From: Apus apus
Lineage: Eukaryota > Chordata > Aves > Apodiformes > Apodidae
Direction of reading: 5' to 3'
Length of the DNA: 64,000 bases
NCBI RefSeq assembly: GCF_020740795.1
Contig: NC_067286.1
Coordinates: forward strand, 14,022,633 to 14,086,632
Part shown: one piece after another, positions 27,375 to 38,584 of the stretch
Layout: every line of letters begins with the position of its first letter
Numbering within the stretch: the first letter of the stretch is position 1
Position numbers and translations under genes: made by a program
The notes under the pieces: generated by a model
Told to the model about the DNA's origin: nothing
Seen by the model: the letters and a program-made list of their open reading frames with translations, nothing else
The model's database searches: none

Positions 27375-28277
27375 CAGGTTGTGCTGCCATTAAGCAGGAC
27401 CTGGGCAGGCTGGAGTGTTGGGCAGTGAGGAACCTGATGAAGTTCAACAAGGGCAAGTGTAGGGTCCTGCACTTAGGGGAGAACAACTCCAGGCACCAAT
27501 ACAATTTAGGGGTTGACCTGCTGGAAAGCAGCTTTGGTGAGAAGGGCCCGGAAGTCCTAGTAGACAAGTTAACCACAAGCCAACAATGTGCTCTTGTGGC
27601 CAAGAAGGCAAATGGTATTGGGGTGCATTAGGAAGAATGTGGCCAGCAGGTAGAGGGAGGTTATTCTCCTCTGCACTGCCCTGGTGAGATGACATAGAAT
27701 CATCAAGGCTGGAAAAGACCTTCAAGATCATCAAGTCCAACTGTCCACCTTACAACACCTAATCACTAAAAAAAACCACCACACTTCTGGAAACCTGTGT
27801 CCAGTTCTTGGCCCTCCAGCTCAAGGAAGACAAAACTGTTGGAGAGAGTCCAGCAAAGGGCTACAAAGATGATCTGGGGACTGGAATATCTCTCCTATGA
27901 GGAAAGGCTGAGAGACCCAGGGCTGTTTAGCCTGAAGACTGAGAGAGGATCTTACTAATTCTTAGAAGTATCTATAGGGCAAGTGTCAGGAGGATGGAGC
28001 CAGACCCTTCTCAGTGGTGCCCAATAGCAGGACAAAGGCAACAGGTACACATGGATCTAAGTTCCATCTGAACACGAGGAAGAAATACTTACTATGAGTT
28101 TGAAACAAGCACTGAACTGGCTGCCCAGAGAGGCTGTGCAGCCTCGTTCTCTGGAGACATTAAAAACCTGCCTGGACACAATCCTACGCCACCTGCTCTA
28201 GGTGACTCTGCTTTACAGGGGGGTCAGACAAGATGATCTCCAGAGATCCTTTCCAACCCTTAACATTCCCTGATTCT
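27375..28277 (+). repeat. CR1 LINE with partial RT end, interrupted by a nested CR1
   Basis: It runs from the RT C-terminus (tgatgaagttcaacaagggc, gtgtagggtcctgcactt) through ctgccctggtgag, breaks for a nested insertion (27692-27780), then resumes at ggaaacctgtgtccagttctt. It continues with agtccagcaaagggctacaa, gatctggggactgg, gaggaaaggctgagagaccc and ggctgcccagagaggctgtg, and ends agatccttccaaccc...ctgattctgtg. It is one of the longest repeats in the window and is inactive. Its right edge touches CpG island 2. Confidence 0.92.
27692..27780 (-). mobile_element. Nested CR1 3'-end insertion, minus strand
   Basis: The piece gacatagaatcatcaaggct, ggaaaagaccttcaagatca, tcaagtccaactgtccacc is the reverse complement of a CR1 3' end. 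It splits the host CR1 between its ctgccctggtgag block and its ctgtgtccagttctt block, which are adjacent in intact copies. It must therefore be younger than the host element. It is followed by an A-rich stretch, aaaaaaacc. Confidence 0.88.
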
Positions 28278-28449
28278 GTGAAAATTTTTTCACAAGAGGT
28301 ACGGATGGAAGTGTCAGCATTTCCACTGAGGGCACAGGAGGGAAAGGAGCTATCAAGAAATAGTCTCTGTCACTGGGAGCAGCAAACTTTGGACGCCGTC
28401 GCAGCTGCCCGCAGCCGAGGCGCTCCCGCCGCAGGTGCAAGGCACAAAC

Positions 28450-28477
28450 ACCTCCTCCTCCTCCTCCTCCTCCTCCT
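28450..28477. repeat. (CCT)n trinucleotide repeat in CpG island 2
   Basis: About nine uninterrupted CCT units lie at the left shoulder of the island, followed by gcagcagg. The minus strand is (AGG)n/(GGA)n, a sequence type prone to length change and G-quadruplex stacking. Confidence 0.9.
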
Positions 28478-28666
28478 GCAGCAGGAGCAGCGCGGCCAGG
28501 CGGGGATCGGCCGCGGGGGGGCCGGCTGGGGCTGCTCAGGAGACGGCGCTGTGCCCCCAAACCTCCGGCACGTCTCCCCGCAGACCCTACAGGCCGGGGC
28601 TCCCTTCCGGACGCCCCGCCGCTAACCGCGCCGTGCGGTAACACTCGGCCCGGGGCCGGCAGCCGC

Positions 28667-28717
28667 GCGGGGCTCCGGCAGACGGGACTGCGGGGCTCCG
28701 GCAGACGGGACTGCGGG
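28667..28717. repeat. 23-bp tandem duplication in CpG island 2
   Basis: The unit beginning gcggggctccggcagacggg is repeated exactly, starting at 28667 and 28690, followed by a partial third copy (gcggg). This is a short direct duplication inside the promoter island. Confidence 0.9.
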
Positions 28718-29040
28718 CCCCGAGAGCCCCCGGAGGGGCCTCCGGACGTGGCCCCGGCCTCAGGGCCCGCTGAGGGCGGCCCAACCCCGCGGCCGCGCAC
28801 ACCCGCCCCCGCGCGGCCAGGTACGCGCCCGCGTCCCCACCCCCCCGGTGACGCCAAAGGCCCGGGCCCGGGCCCGCCCCCGCGGCCACCGCCACGTACC
28901 TTCCCGGCGCAGGCGGCTGCGGGGCGGGCTGGCCCCGCGCAATCGCGGCTCGGCGTCCGGCGCTGCCCAACCGGAGTCCTCCGCGACGCCCTGGCGGGGG
29001 TCAGGCCCAACCAATACCCGCACACCGAGGGGCGGGACCT

Positions 29041-29054
29041 GTCTCCGCGGCAAC
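29041..29054. promoter_or_regulatory. RFX X-box-like inverted repeat
   Basis: Plus strand gtctccgcggcaac, minus strand GTTGCC GC GGAGAC. The known RFX consensus is two GTTRCC/GGYAAC half-sites with a 0- to 3-bp gap; the left half is perfect and the right half is slightly degenerate. It sits between the two outward-facing donors, where a shared promoter core would be. Confidence 0.55.
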
Positions 29055-29099
29055 GGGAGCCGGGGCCGCTGGAGGTGCCGTGGGGCTGCCGCACCGCAC

Positions 29100-29248
29100 C
29101 GTACTGCGCCGAGCCGGGCCGGGCCGGGCCTCGCCGCGGTGCCGACCCCCGCGGATCCTCAGGAGGACGCCCCCTTCATCCTCGCGCGTAGGAGGCACCT
29201 CGCCCTTCAGAAGCAGCGGCTCCTCTCCCGCCGCACAAGGACCGAAAG
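29100..29248 (+). other. NUCB2: Candidate NUCB2 non-coding exon 1
   Basis: The 3' edge is the donor ACCGAAAG|GTAGCA (29248/29249). The 5' edge is only estimated from the CCAAT, GC and X-box elements upstream. If it is joined to the coding exon at 38441, the start context becomes CGAAAG|ATGA, with A at -3, a good Kozak context. The alternative plus-strand donor at 28816 (GGCCAG|GTACGC) would give a weaker context. Confidence 0.45.
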
Positions 29249-29770
29249 GTAGCATCGCCCGTCCCGGGTCGCCTCCGGGGCCGTGGTGCCCCCCGGGGTG
29301 GCGGGAGGGGCCGGGCGGGAGGCGCCCCGCGGCCGCGGGGGCCCGGCGGGGCAGCTCCTGGCGGGGGAGCCGTGGGTCCCGGCGGGGCGGAAAGAGCGCG
29401 CTGCCCTGCGGGGTTTGACCGCCCTCCCTCCTGTCAGGTTCGGAAACGCCAAGTAGCGGAGCTGCGGGGACTCGGTGCGGGACGCGGTGCCGGGAGGCGG
29501 GCGGGCGAGGGCAGCCCTCCGGGGCGAGGGGCTTTCTGACGGGGAGGTCGGGGGGAGCGGGAGGGGGTGGCGGCAAAGGGGAGCAGCCGAAGTTTGGCCG
29601 GGAGCGCCCTGCTCTCGGGAGGAGGCTGCCCAGGTTTCCCCCCGTCCGGCCTTTCCGCACGGGTGCAGGCCGCGGGGTCCGTGGCTTTTCAGGAAGTAAC
29701 TCCTCAGCAGCCCCGCTGCAAGACGTGTGAGCGGTTAGCTGGGAAGCACCGGGAGAAGTGAACGCGTACC

Positions 29771-32700
29771 TGGCAGCAGCAGCAGCAGCGTCCGGAGGGG
29801 CTGATAAGTGCACAACCGCAGGAAGAACCTCGTCTGCTTTGTCCAGGGAGACCAGACTGGATTCACTAGAAAGGGTGTAGCTTGTTAACGTTATGTTTGC
29901 TATAGTACCACTGGAAGAGCTAGATAAAAATGCTCTGGTGTCAGAGTACAGGTAATCGCTGTACTCAGAAAATATTCCGAAAGAGGAAAAGGTTGAAACA
30001 TGGTTGTAGGGAGGTCATTTTTTTTTTTTCCTGAAATGAACACGGCCATGGTTTTCAAGAGTTCACGTTTGGCAACACTTTTTAGTCAGCCTGTAGGAGA
30101 AAAAGTCTCTGTTGTTTGAGTTTTAGGCATTTGCTGTGGATAAATAATGTCTGGCATTTTACCATCACTGTAACAACAACGAGGCACCAGTGCACCAGTG
30201 TCAGTGTGGAAGCTTGTTTTGGGGTTTGTTTGTCATCTTGTTTTCTCCCACTGCAAAGAAGAGTCCTGTGGTTGACTCCAAATCCTACTTGTGCAGTTCT
30301 GCTCCACGTTCTGAAGTGGCTGTTCCTCTCAACTAAACAGAGCAGCAGGCAAATGACTCCTACTGTAAAGACTGTAGGAGATGAAGAGCCACGCAGAAGT
30401 ACTTTGAAACCAGGTTTTCTTGTAACTTCTGTGGGCCTCTGCTTAAGACTTACAAAATGCTTACAAGACAAACACACATTTCTGTGAGGACTTAAGATCC
30501 ACTTATATCTCTTCCTGTCATTTGCTACACAATGATCTCATATGGTCACAGTGCATCATCCACTATGGGCCACAAATTATTAACCTAATTACATAGAGTA
30601 CCTCCTAACTGTGTTTATGTATTTTCCCTTTTCCTTGTTACTATAATCTATTGGACAGTGGCAGTATTTTATTTTAGAATGACAAAGATAATTTTATTTT
30701 AAAAAAAGTAGTGCCAGAAGTCTGTCTTTAAACAAATTGTGTTGTAGCAGAACAATGTGAATCTCGATTCACTTCTAACCAAGATATGGTTAAACAAGGG
30801 GAAAAGAAAATTATAAATTAACACTGCTCATTGAGTCTGCTTAAAATTTCCATTAGCTATTGGATGCTAAGTCATCTAATGTAGACATCTGATGTACATT
30901 TCCTTGTGACTTGATGCTGTAATATAGCTTGAGAAGCCAATATTTGATATCTGAAATTATATTCAGGAAACCCCACCAAGCAAATAAAAACTAAGCAACA
31001 ACAACAATAATTATTTCTTGGTAAGACTAAGGAGAAGTTTCCATAACTTGGCTGTGTGGTAATGGTAGTACTGCATAAACTTTTGATTCATATAAGCCAA
31101 GTTAAAGGTTTTCTGTCAAAAGTTGCCCCCAAGCGACTGGGATGTAACTGAAATTGTAATCATGAAAGGGGAGAGCAGTAGTTCTCTGAGATTGTAAAAA
31201 AATGGAAAAAACTGTTATATTGACTCAATGTCACAGGTGTGGAAATATTGACTCATACTTGTAGTGATATACTGACCAAACAAATGTGCTTTACAAAAGA
31301 CAAACTCCTTTACTATTAACTTAAAAGCCCATATCAGTGCTGCCTCAATTTGAGCTTCTGTGCAACAAAGGTGTTTATCTAGGGAGGTGTTGTGCTCTTG
31401 TCTATTTGATTGCTCAGTAAGCAGAAGAGATCTCTCTGAAGTTTCTGTAAGATGCTTAGACACAAGCTTTCCGGATAGCAATAGGCTTGTAATTAGCTAA
31501 TTAGCTAAAAACATGGCCAGGTACTTAAGACAAACTGAATGAAATCAGAGGCAAAATTAATGTTAATTTCAGCAGGTTTTGCTCTTAGGTACTATGTATG
31601 ATGTATCGGTGGAAGAATGAAAGAAGCTGCATTTTATTAGAACCTTTTAAATCATATACAGTTGGAAATATTATTCTTCATCATAGGTAATTCAGGAAAT
31701 AATTAGACGCTTTTCTTGATTACGTTTCTCATGCTTTATATTCTTTATGAAAGAACAGTGGGGCATTTATGCATATTTGGATTTCTAAGCAAGTAAAAAT
31801 CAATGGGAGTTAGCAAATTATGGAAATAGGTCTTGTTATTAGCTATTATTAGATGCCTAAAAATTTTTAAATCTGGCTCCATATCAATAGATCTAGATTT
31901 ATTCTTAGCTATTTTGTATTTTCTTTCCAAAGAGGGAAAAAGTGTCTTGAAGTCCTGCATCATTCAAGGTTTACTTTAGCATCATCTGTTGTTAACTAGA
32001 GCAAAATGTGTATGAGTAGAATAACTGAAATACTTTTTTGTTTCAGATTTGAGCAAAAACTTTGGTTGCATGTAGAAGCACTTTTGAAACAAGGCTGCTT
32101 TTTGCACCAGCACTGACAAAACTGCTCTTCACATTTATACAAAATGAGTTAGTGAGATTCTAGGTGTGCTTTTTCTGTTGTTCTTTATTGGAACTGAACT
32201 TATAGTACTCTTGTACTATATAGTACAGCTGTATCAGTAGTGGTAATTAACTTTTTAAAAATATGCTTTTGAAGCTGATACAAGTGCTATTAAATATGCA
32301 TTGAATTCAGTAAAAGCTTTTGCTTTAGTGTTGGCTTCATATTTTTTTATTTTTTTTTTAGCCAACTTTGTTAGAAAGAATTGATAAAATCATGCAAGTG
32401 CCTTTAAAAACAAGACTAGTATTTCAGCATTCTTCACTTAGTAAGGTAGGTTTATAGACACTGATACTTATTTTTTCTGAAATGATGATAGGGAAGTTCC
32501 TTGGAGGCAGGTAGTGTAATAAACATGTATGCGTATTTGTGTATGTTGCACACAGGTTTTCAAATACTGAACCACTGACATTGCAATGAGAAGAAAAAAA
32601 CAGTTTTATTTTCAAACTATACCTATGACAGAGCTAAGCACATGTAGCAGCAGCCATACATTTTGCTTCTATGACATTTATTTCTTGATGTACACTTGCT

Positions 32701-35700
32701 TTGTAAATAGTACTTCATTCTTTCCCACTTGAACATGCATAGTTTGTGTTACTATTTAGTATCCCCCAGCATTTGGGTGACTCATCTAATAAAGCAGGTG
32801 AAGTGTATTTCTTTAAAAAAATGGTTCTGTCAGCAAATGTTGTACTGCACACAGTTGAGGTGTGCTGTCTTTACTGAGAAACTGAAGAAAGAAGCTGTTC
32901 TATCAGCCAACTTTTAACTACAGAGAGAACAAAGCAGATAATGCACCATGAGAAAAATGTAACAAATACAAGTCAAAAGAATTTAAGCAAAGTAAACAGA
33001 ACAAGAAGAAAGGTTTTTACTGCCTTTATGTACTTAATATTGTTTTAACTAAAACTATTTATCTACAATATTAAAATGCTTCTTGAAAAAATAAAGGAAT
33101 GTCTCCTGGTACAGAGAACTGAGTGGGATGTACTCTAACAAAATACTAGGACACCATGTCCATATTGAAACCTGTTGAATATTGGGTAGAAAAAAAAAAA
33201 GTGGTTGAATGTTGTTAGTGTGCAACTTCAACGGAAGAGAAAAAGTGCTTGAAGGACAACAAAAGAAAAAACTGTTTCTGCTTGTGTGTGGGGGACATTT
33301 AGTGAATGAGAAGAGAGGAAAATTTTATGCTTAGGTATTAACTTTTAAAATGATGAATTCTCATTTGGGAAGAAAAGTATGCAGATTTTTCTGTATTTTG
33401 GAAGATAACTTGTGAAGGGAAAACTTGCAGTTTGTAGCAGTTTCCCTTTTTACGTCATTTTCGGCTCATGTCTTCAATGAGAAATCTGGATCTAGAGGAC
33501 TGGTGACCTAGTGAAAAGGCACCTTCACCAAAACCAGAGGTTTACCTTAGCAACTTGAGCTGAAACAGGTTTTTGTATTCACTTCTCAAAGCTGTTGCCC
33601 CATTTTAGCTGTTCTAATATGTGTTTAACTCATGGACTAACATTATGAAGAAGGTACATTAACTATAGGTTAATTGACTTTATATCATTAGTGAAGATAG
33701 GATATATTGTAGTGTCTGTGCAGCAAATCCTCCTGAGAGAACAGGGAGGACTAACACTGGTATTTCAGGTGTTTCCAAATGGAAAATGTGGCAGAAGACT
33801 AATTGGTTTATGCCTAATTTCAGACATTTAATATATTTTAAAAAGATTTTATGATCTAATCAATTTGTATATCTGCAAATAATTTTTAAAGAAATGGAAA
33901 ACCCCATGGAATAGACTTTTAAAACATTTTTATTTTATGTAATGTATGGACAGGTACCTCACTGTTTCAGAGGAGTGAAAATGCATTCAAGATGGATAGA
34001 TGAAACTGCTGAAGGAGTACTTTACATAGTTCAGATATAATATTTTTAGTATTCCCATTCTAGTACTGAGGTTAGAATATTCTCAGAAAGATGAAAATCA
34101 GTAGATCTATTTTATCTCTTTCCTGCTTTTTTTATAAATGCAGCACTGCATACAAAGATTGTTCACTTCTCCAATGTACATCATTAAAGTAGGAAGTCAC
34201 AGTACAGTCATGACTATTGAGAATATCGCTGTCATCCTGCATATCTGCACTGTATCTTACATAGGTTTACTTACTTCCTTATCATATACATCAGACTTGC
34301 GTGAAGTCTTAGGAATAAGTAGGCTTGTTTGTGTATTTTATAAGTCTAGATTTATGTTTATGTTGCCTACCATAGTATGGATGGGTTCAGCAATTGCAGA
34401 CGTGCAATATGACATTTCCAGTGTTGTGCTCTCTTGCTCCATAGTCATCCACTGAGCTTCTGCCTCTGCAGACACCACACACTGTACACCGAGGGCACTG
34501 TATGGTTTTGCTATCTCAGTTTTAGAAAATTTGACATTGGATGTTAGTTCTTTAAGAATATTTGCTTCAATATTGTAGGAAGGTGATGGAGACATCAGTC
34601 CCAGAATTATGCTGTTATCTAGGCAGTGGTTATTAAGTTAATGAAAAGGAGGTTTTCAGGTTTATGTTATAAACATCTGGCAGTTGAGTAGGATAGGTGT
34701 GCTAGTGCTATGCTTAGCTGCTTGTGTTGATGTTGCTAGAACAAACTTTAGAAGCTGCATTTTGTACATATCTTTCAAAGCCCATAGCTCTTTATAATTC
34801 AAATATCTGATCCTGTTCCACTGAAGTTGATAGGAATTTGTGATTAATTTAGTGGGATCAAGATCTAGGTGGCTGGCAGACGGCCTGCTTCTTTTCTTTT
34901 CCAATTGTATTTTTCTGTTCATGCAAGTACATTGATGGCTCCGTTTCTGCTGACTGTCTCATTCTTTCAGCTCTTGCTGTTTTTTTAAGATACTTTATAT
35001 TCTGAGAGGTTTTTATTTTTCCTTTTCCCTGAAAGCTTTGGATATTTGCTTTGTTTATAAACTACAGTAAACTTTACAAACTACAGTATTTGTCAGTTCT
35101 AGAGCACTACTTTTATGATTAGTTCTTTTTATGTATGACAAGTAGAAATGTTTGTTTACCCCTCTTGGAAAGATGAGATTGTTTTCTGATGCAAGCAAAT
35201 TAGAGCTGTGCTACCTTTTCATGTAGGTGGGCTACATGTCTTTGACTACAATCACTTAATTTACAGATGACATCTCCAACATTAGCTCAGTTTGTTTGTT
35301 TGTGATAAAGTAACAAGTCAGCTGGGCAGATTCCTGACAATTCATATTTCTATTAAACTATATAGCAGTAGGGAGAATAGTACTAACAGTAATAATAATA
35401 GGATCAAGCCATTCACCCCTAGCAGGGCACAATAGTGTATGCTGTGCATTATGTACTGCTGGTGACAATGATCAAATTGACATTGCTCCTCTTCTGCAGC
35501 ACTGTGATTGTCTGGCAGCTTGGTGGCTCCTAGTCCTTACGGAAAGAACCATATCCCTGGGTTAGACAGATTCACTTAAAAATGCCTGGGCAGGGATGGG
35601 CACCCAGGAATGGATTTCTCAATTAGTTCTTTACTTCAGTGAAGTAAAGAAAAGGTACAGCCTAAATGTAAGGAAGCCCAAAAATCTCTGGTTGAGGTAA

Positions 35701-38440
35701 TCTATAAGTGTCACTAAGTATCACACTGCTCTCATGTCCCTAAGCATCCATCACTGCAGATAGGATCTAGGGCTAGAGGGCCCTTTGCTCTTACAGAGCA
35801 GAAGTGTCATTATGATCCTGAGGAAGCATACTGAACTATAAATATGTTGAGGGTTGGTCATGTTATAGGTAGTCTGTTACAGAAACACTGTGTTCTATTT
35901 CTGTGCAACCTGCTGCATAGCTTAAGCTATTTCCACTTTCTATTTGTTGTATTCAAGCCTACATAGTGATCTAGCTGTGTTCATACGTTGACAGGTATAC
36001 CAGAGTACTGTGGTAAGGATAAAATAACAGGCAGCAGTGTTCATAGAATGACTCTTGACACCAGACATGGCAATCTACTTTAGGAAAAAAGGGGACAAAA
36101 TTAGATGATCTTGTCTATGCAAGACAGAAAAAATCAAGTGATGGTAGGGGAGTGGTTGTCTGCCAGCTAAGAGGACTGATGGCCTGCATCACATACAGAC
36201 TCATTAATGTTATCCATGCCACTGACATGTAACATGAGCTGTACCACTAACAGAAACAAACTAACCTAATAGCACTGGTTCAGGACTTCCCAGCTGCATT
36301 ATTGATAGGCCCTAGTAACCTAGCCTGTCCCGAAGATCCAGGATGAGGACAGGAAGGGAAACTTCTAGGCAAGTGCACTAAATTGGTGATGAGGTTTATA
36401 GAAGTCATCCAGTTAGTGCTCAAAAAGATTTAGTTTTGGTATCTGCATCAAGATTAGGAGACTTGAAAACTTAGCATTTGTTAGTTATTATTTCCTGTGA
36501 TTAAATCCTGTTGAAATTACAAACCTAGACACAGCATTTATACAACTATGTTCTATAATTAAAAACATCTTAAATACTGGAACTTGGGCATTTAAAAAAT
36601 GATAGTAAATAACTCCTTCATTCATCAGCTCTATAAAATCATTGCAAGCCAACAGCTTGTGTAAGAAGTGGGGAAATTAATTTGCTAGTTCCAGCAAATT
36701 AATCTGGGTTTGAGGGGTTTTTTGGTGTGCTTGCTAGATTTAAAGGAATGATCTAGGCAAAGCTACTCAGACTTGCTGTTGCAGCTCTGACAGAGCGCTG
36801 ACACTGAATCTAATATTGCTCAATACGACAGCAGCAATAGCTCCTGCTCTTTCCCATTTGGTAATTATCAGATGTTAGTAATTTTTAAAATGAAAGTAAC
36901 AGGTATTTGCTGTAATCAAGCAGAATCCATTTAGGCTCTTTTTTTGCTGAAGATGCCATTAACAAAAACATTTTCAGAGAATCTTTGTCGTTCTTGCGCC
37001 TTTAACATATAAAACAAAAGATGGGTAGGTGAATATATTTTTATCTCCAGCTATTCCCTCATCCCCAACAGAAGAAAGAATATCTATGCACAGCCTGTAT
37101 GCATTTAACATATTTTTTCTTAATAAGATTTGCTTAATTTTGCATAATAACTACATGAATAAAGAGTTTCTTCAACAATGCTCAATATTAAGAATGTACT
37201 GTTATCTACGTTTGTTGCCTTAGTAAAGGAGTAGGTTAATCCAAGCAAAAGTAAAGCGTTGCTGTGGAGCATCAGAGCATGTAGTCAGGAAAACTGGCAC
37301 AAACACCAAAATTACAGGTTGTGTGTGTCCCATCTGCAAAAAAAATGTTCTTTGCTGCTGGGGGACATAAGATAGAATCATTTGCATGACTAATGGAAGC
37401 ACTTGTACAGAAATTCTCCTTGTAGCAGGTATACTTTTGATTTCTTTGGCTGCACATTTCTTTAATATTAGTCTTTTTTCTTGACATATCTAAGATAATT
37501 TTAGACAGTATTTGACTGGCTACTTTCACTTTCCAGGAGGTGATTTGTATAACATAACATTGGAGTTTGCTCAAGCTTTTTACAGAATATCCAGAGACTG
37601 TGGACTTTCATAGGCCGAATTGGTTGAATTGTCTCAAGAGCCTGACTTCGCTGTCAGATGCTGGATTACCAGCATTTCTTTTTCAGCTGGATTTCCTGTA
37701 CTAGCGCAGTTTTAAGTGTCCCATCTTACCAGTTTCTGAATGAATTGAGCTATTTTAACAGAATCTTATAGATGGGGAGAAGACAGAGCTTGCTGCTCAT
37801 CAAACTGTGCAAGTTAGCCCCACATAAGATAGCAAAGAAAGTCTAGAGGAGACTGGCCTAATAAAGTCCCAGCAACAATTTCAGATAGTGTGAACACTTT
37901 ATTCAGGAATCTCTGCCAATTTGAAACATGGATATAACATGGATTGGAAAATGTTTTTCCTGCGAATGAATTTTGGATGGGATCTTGACTCCAAATTAGG
38001 CAAACTAATCCATTGCTGAAACATAAAAACTATGGGCATTACAACACTGATTTCAATGTCCATGATTATCTGTAGGAGTTTTCCAATAACTTCAGCAAGG
38101 ACGTGATCAAAATAGGAATATGTCAGTATTAATGATGCAAGACTTGGCCATCCTAAACAAGTGTATGAGCATTGATAATACCTCAAGGTGTTAAAAACCT
38201 CTAACCATTTACAGAAAAACTTAGGTTTGCCACACAACTGGAAGACAATCTGAGGAAATGTGCTTGCATAATAATGGCCTTTAAAAATGAAAACTGCATT
38301 TAATTCTTTGACTTTTAGTGTTATTTGAGAGCAGTATAACATGTGGGAAGTGGATTATTACAGGTACCTTTGTAAGAATATAAAAAAATTCTGATCAGCA
38401 CAGTAAACTAACAATTTATCCTGACTTGGTCTCATTTCAG
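29771..38440 (+). other. NUCB2: NUCB2 intron 1 (probable)
   Basis: AT-rich intronic sequence lies between CpG island 2 and the first coding exon. No plus-strand exon is recognised. It ends in a good acceptor, gacttggtctcatttcag. Minus-strand frames at 37272-37574 and 37899-38342 share a register but are not identified (see findings). A (CAG)5 run lies near 29776 just inside the left edge. Confidence 0.6.
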
Positions 38441-38584
38441 ATGAAGTGGCTAAATGTCATGCCCAAACAGTGCATTTTGCTGATGACATGTCTTCTAATG
38501 GCCTTGGAAGCTGTACCCATAGACATAGATAAGACAAAAGTTAAAGGACAAGGCCACGTAGAAGGAGAGAAAGTAGAAAATCCA
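38441..38584 (+). CDS. NUCB2: NUCB2 coding exon 1 (signal peptide, nesfatin-1 start)
   Basis: It encodes residues 1-48. The ATG is the first codon after the acceptor ctcatttcag, and the donor is AATCCA|GTAAGT (phase 0). The start begins [10 protein letters not shown]; the hydrophobic core [11 protein letters not shown] ends in EA just before VPIDID, matching the known signal cleavage site. Reading further upstream only extends into the acceptor tract, so this Met is the start. Confidence 0.97.

Larger units (their letters stand above)
28380..29770. promoter_or_regulatory. NUCB2: CpG island 2, NUCB2 promoter, possibly bidirectional
   Basis: This is a 1.4-kb island dense in CpG. It contains a CCAAT box (29011-29015), a GC box (29029-29037) and an RFX X-box-like inverted repeat gtctccgcggcaac (29041-29054). 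Two strong splice donors face away from this core: minus strand GGGAAG|GTACGTGG (exon end 28900, GT at 28899) and plus strand GAAAG|GTAGCA (exon end 29248, GT at 29249). The simplest reading is a shared promoter near 29.0 kb, with NUCB2 exon 1 to the right and an upstream non-coding PIK3C2A exon to the left. Long frames of up to 293 codons here are GC artefacts. Confidence 0.65.

Noticed and set aside
28213..29813. Frames of 270-293 codons on the minus strand across CpG island 2
   Set aside because: They have the same GC-driven composition, overlap in all frames and run through the CR1 edge. No domain is visible, and the splice donors suggest non-coding first exons.
34138..34922. 105-codon plus-strand frame and two minus-strand frames near 34.1-34.9 kb
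   Set aside because: No recognisable protein, no splice sites in register, and different frames; within chance expectation for this length of AT-rich DNA.
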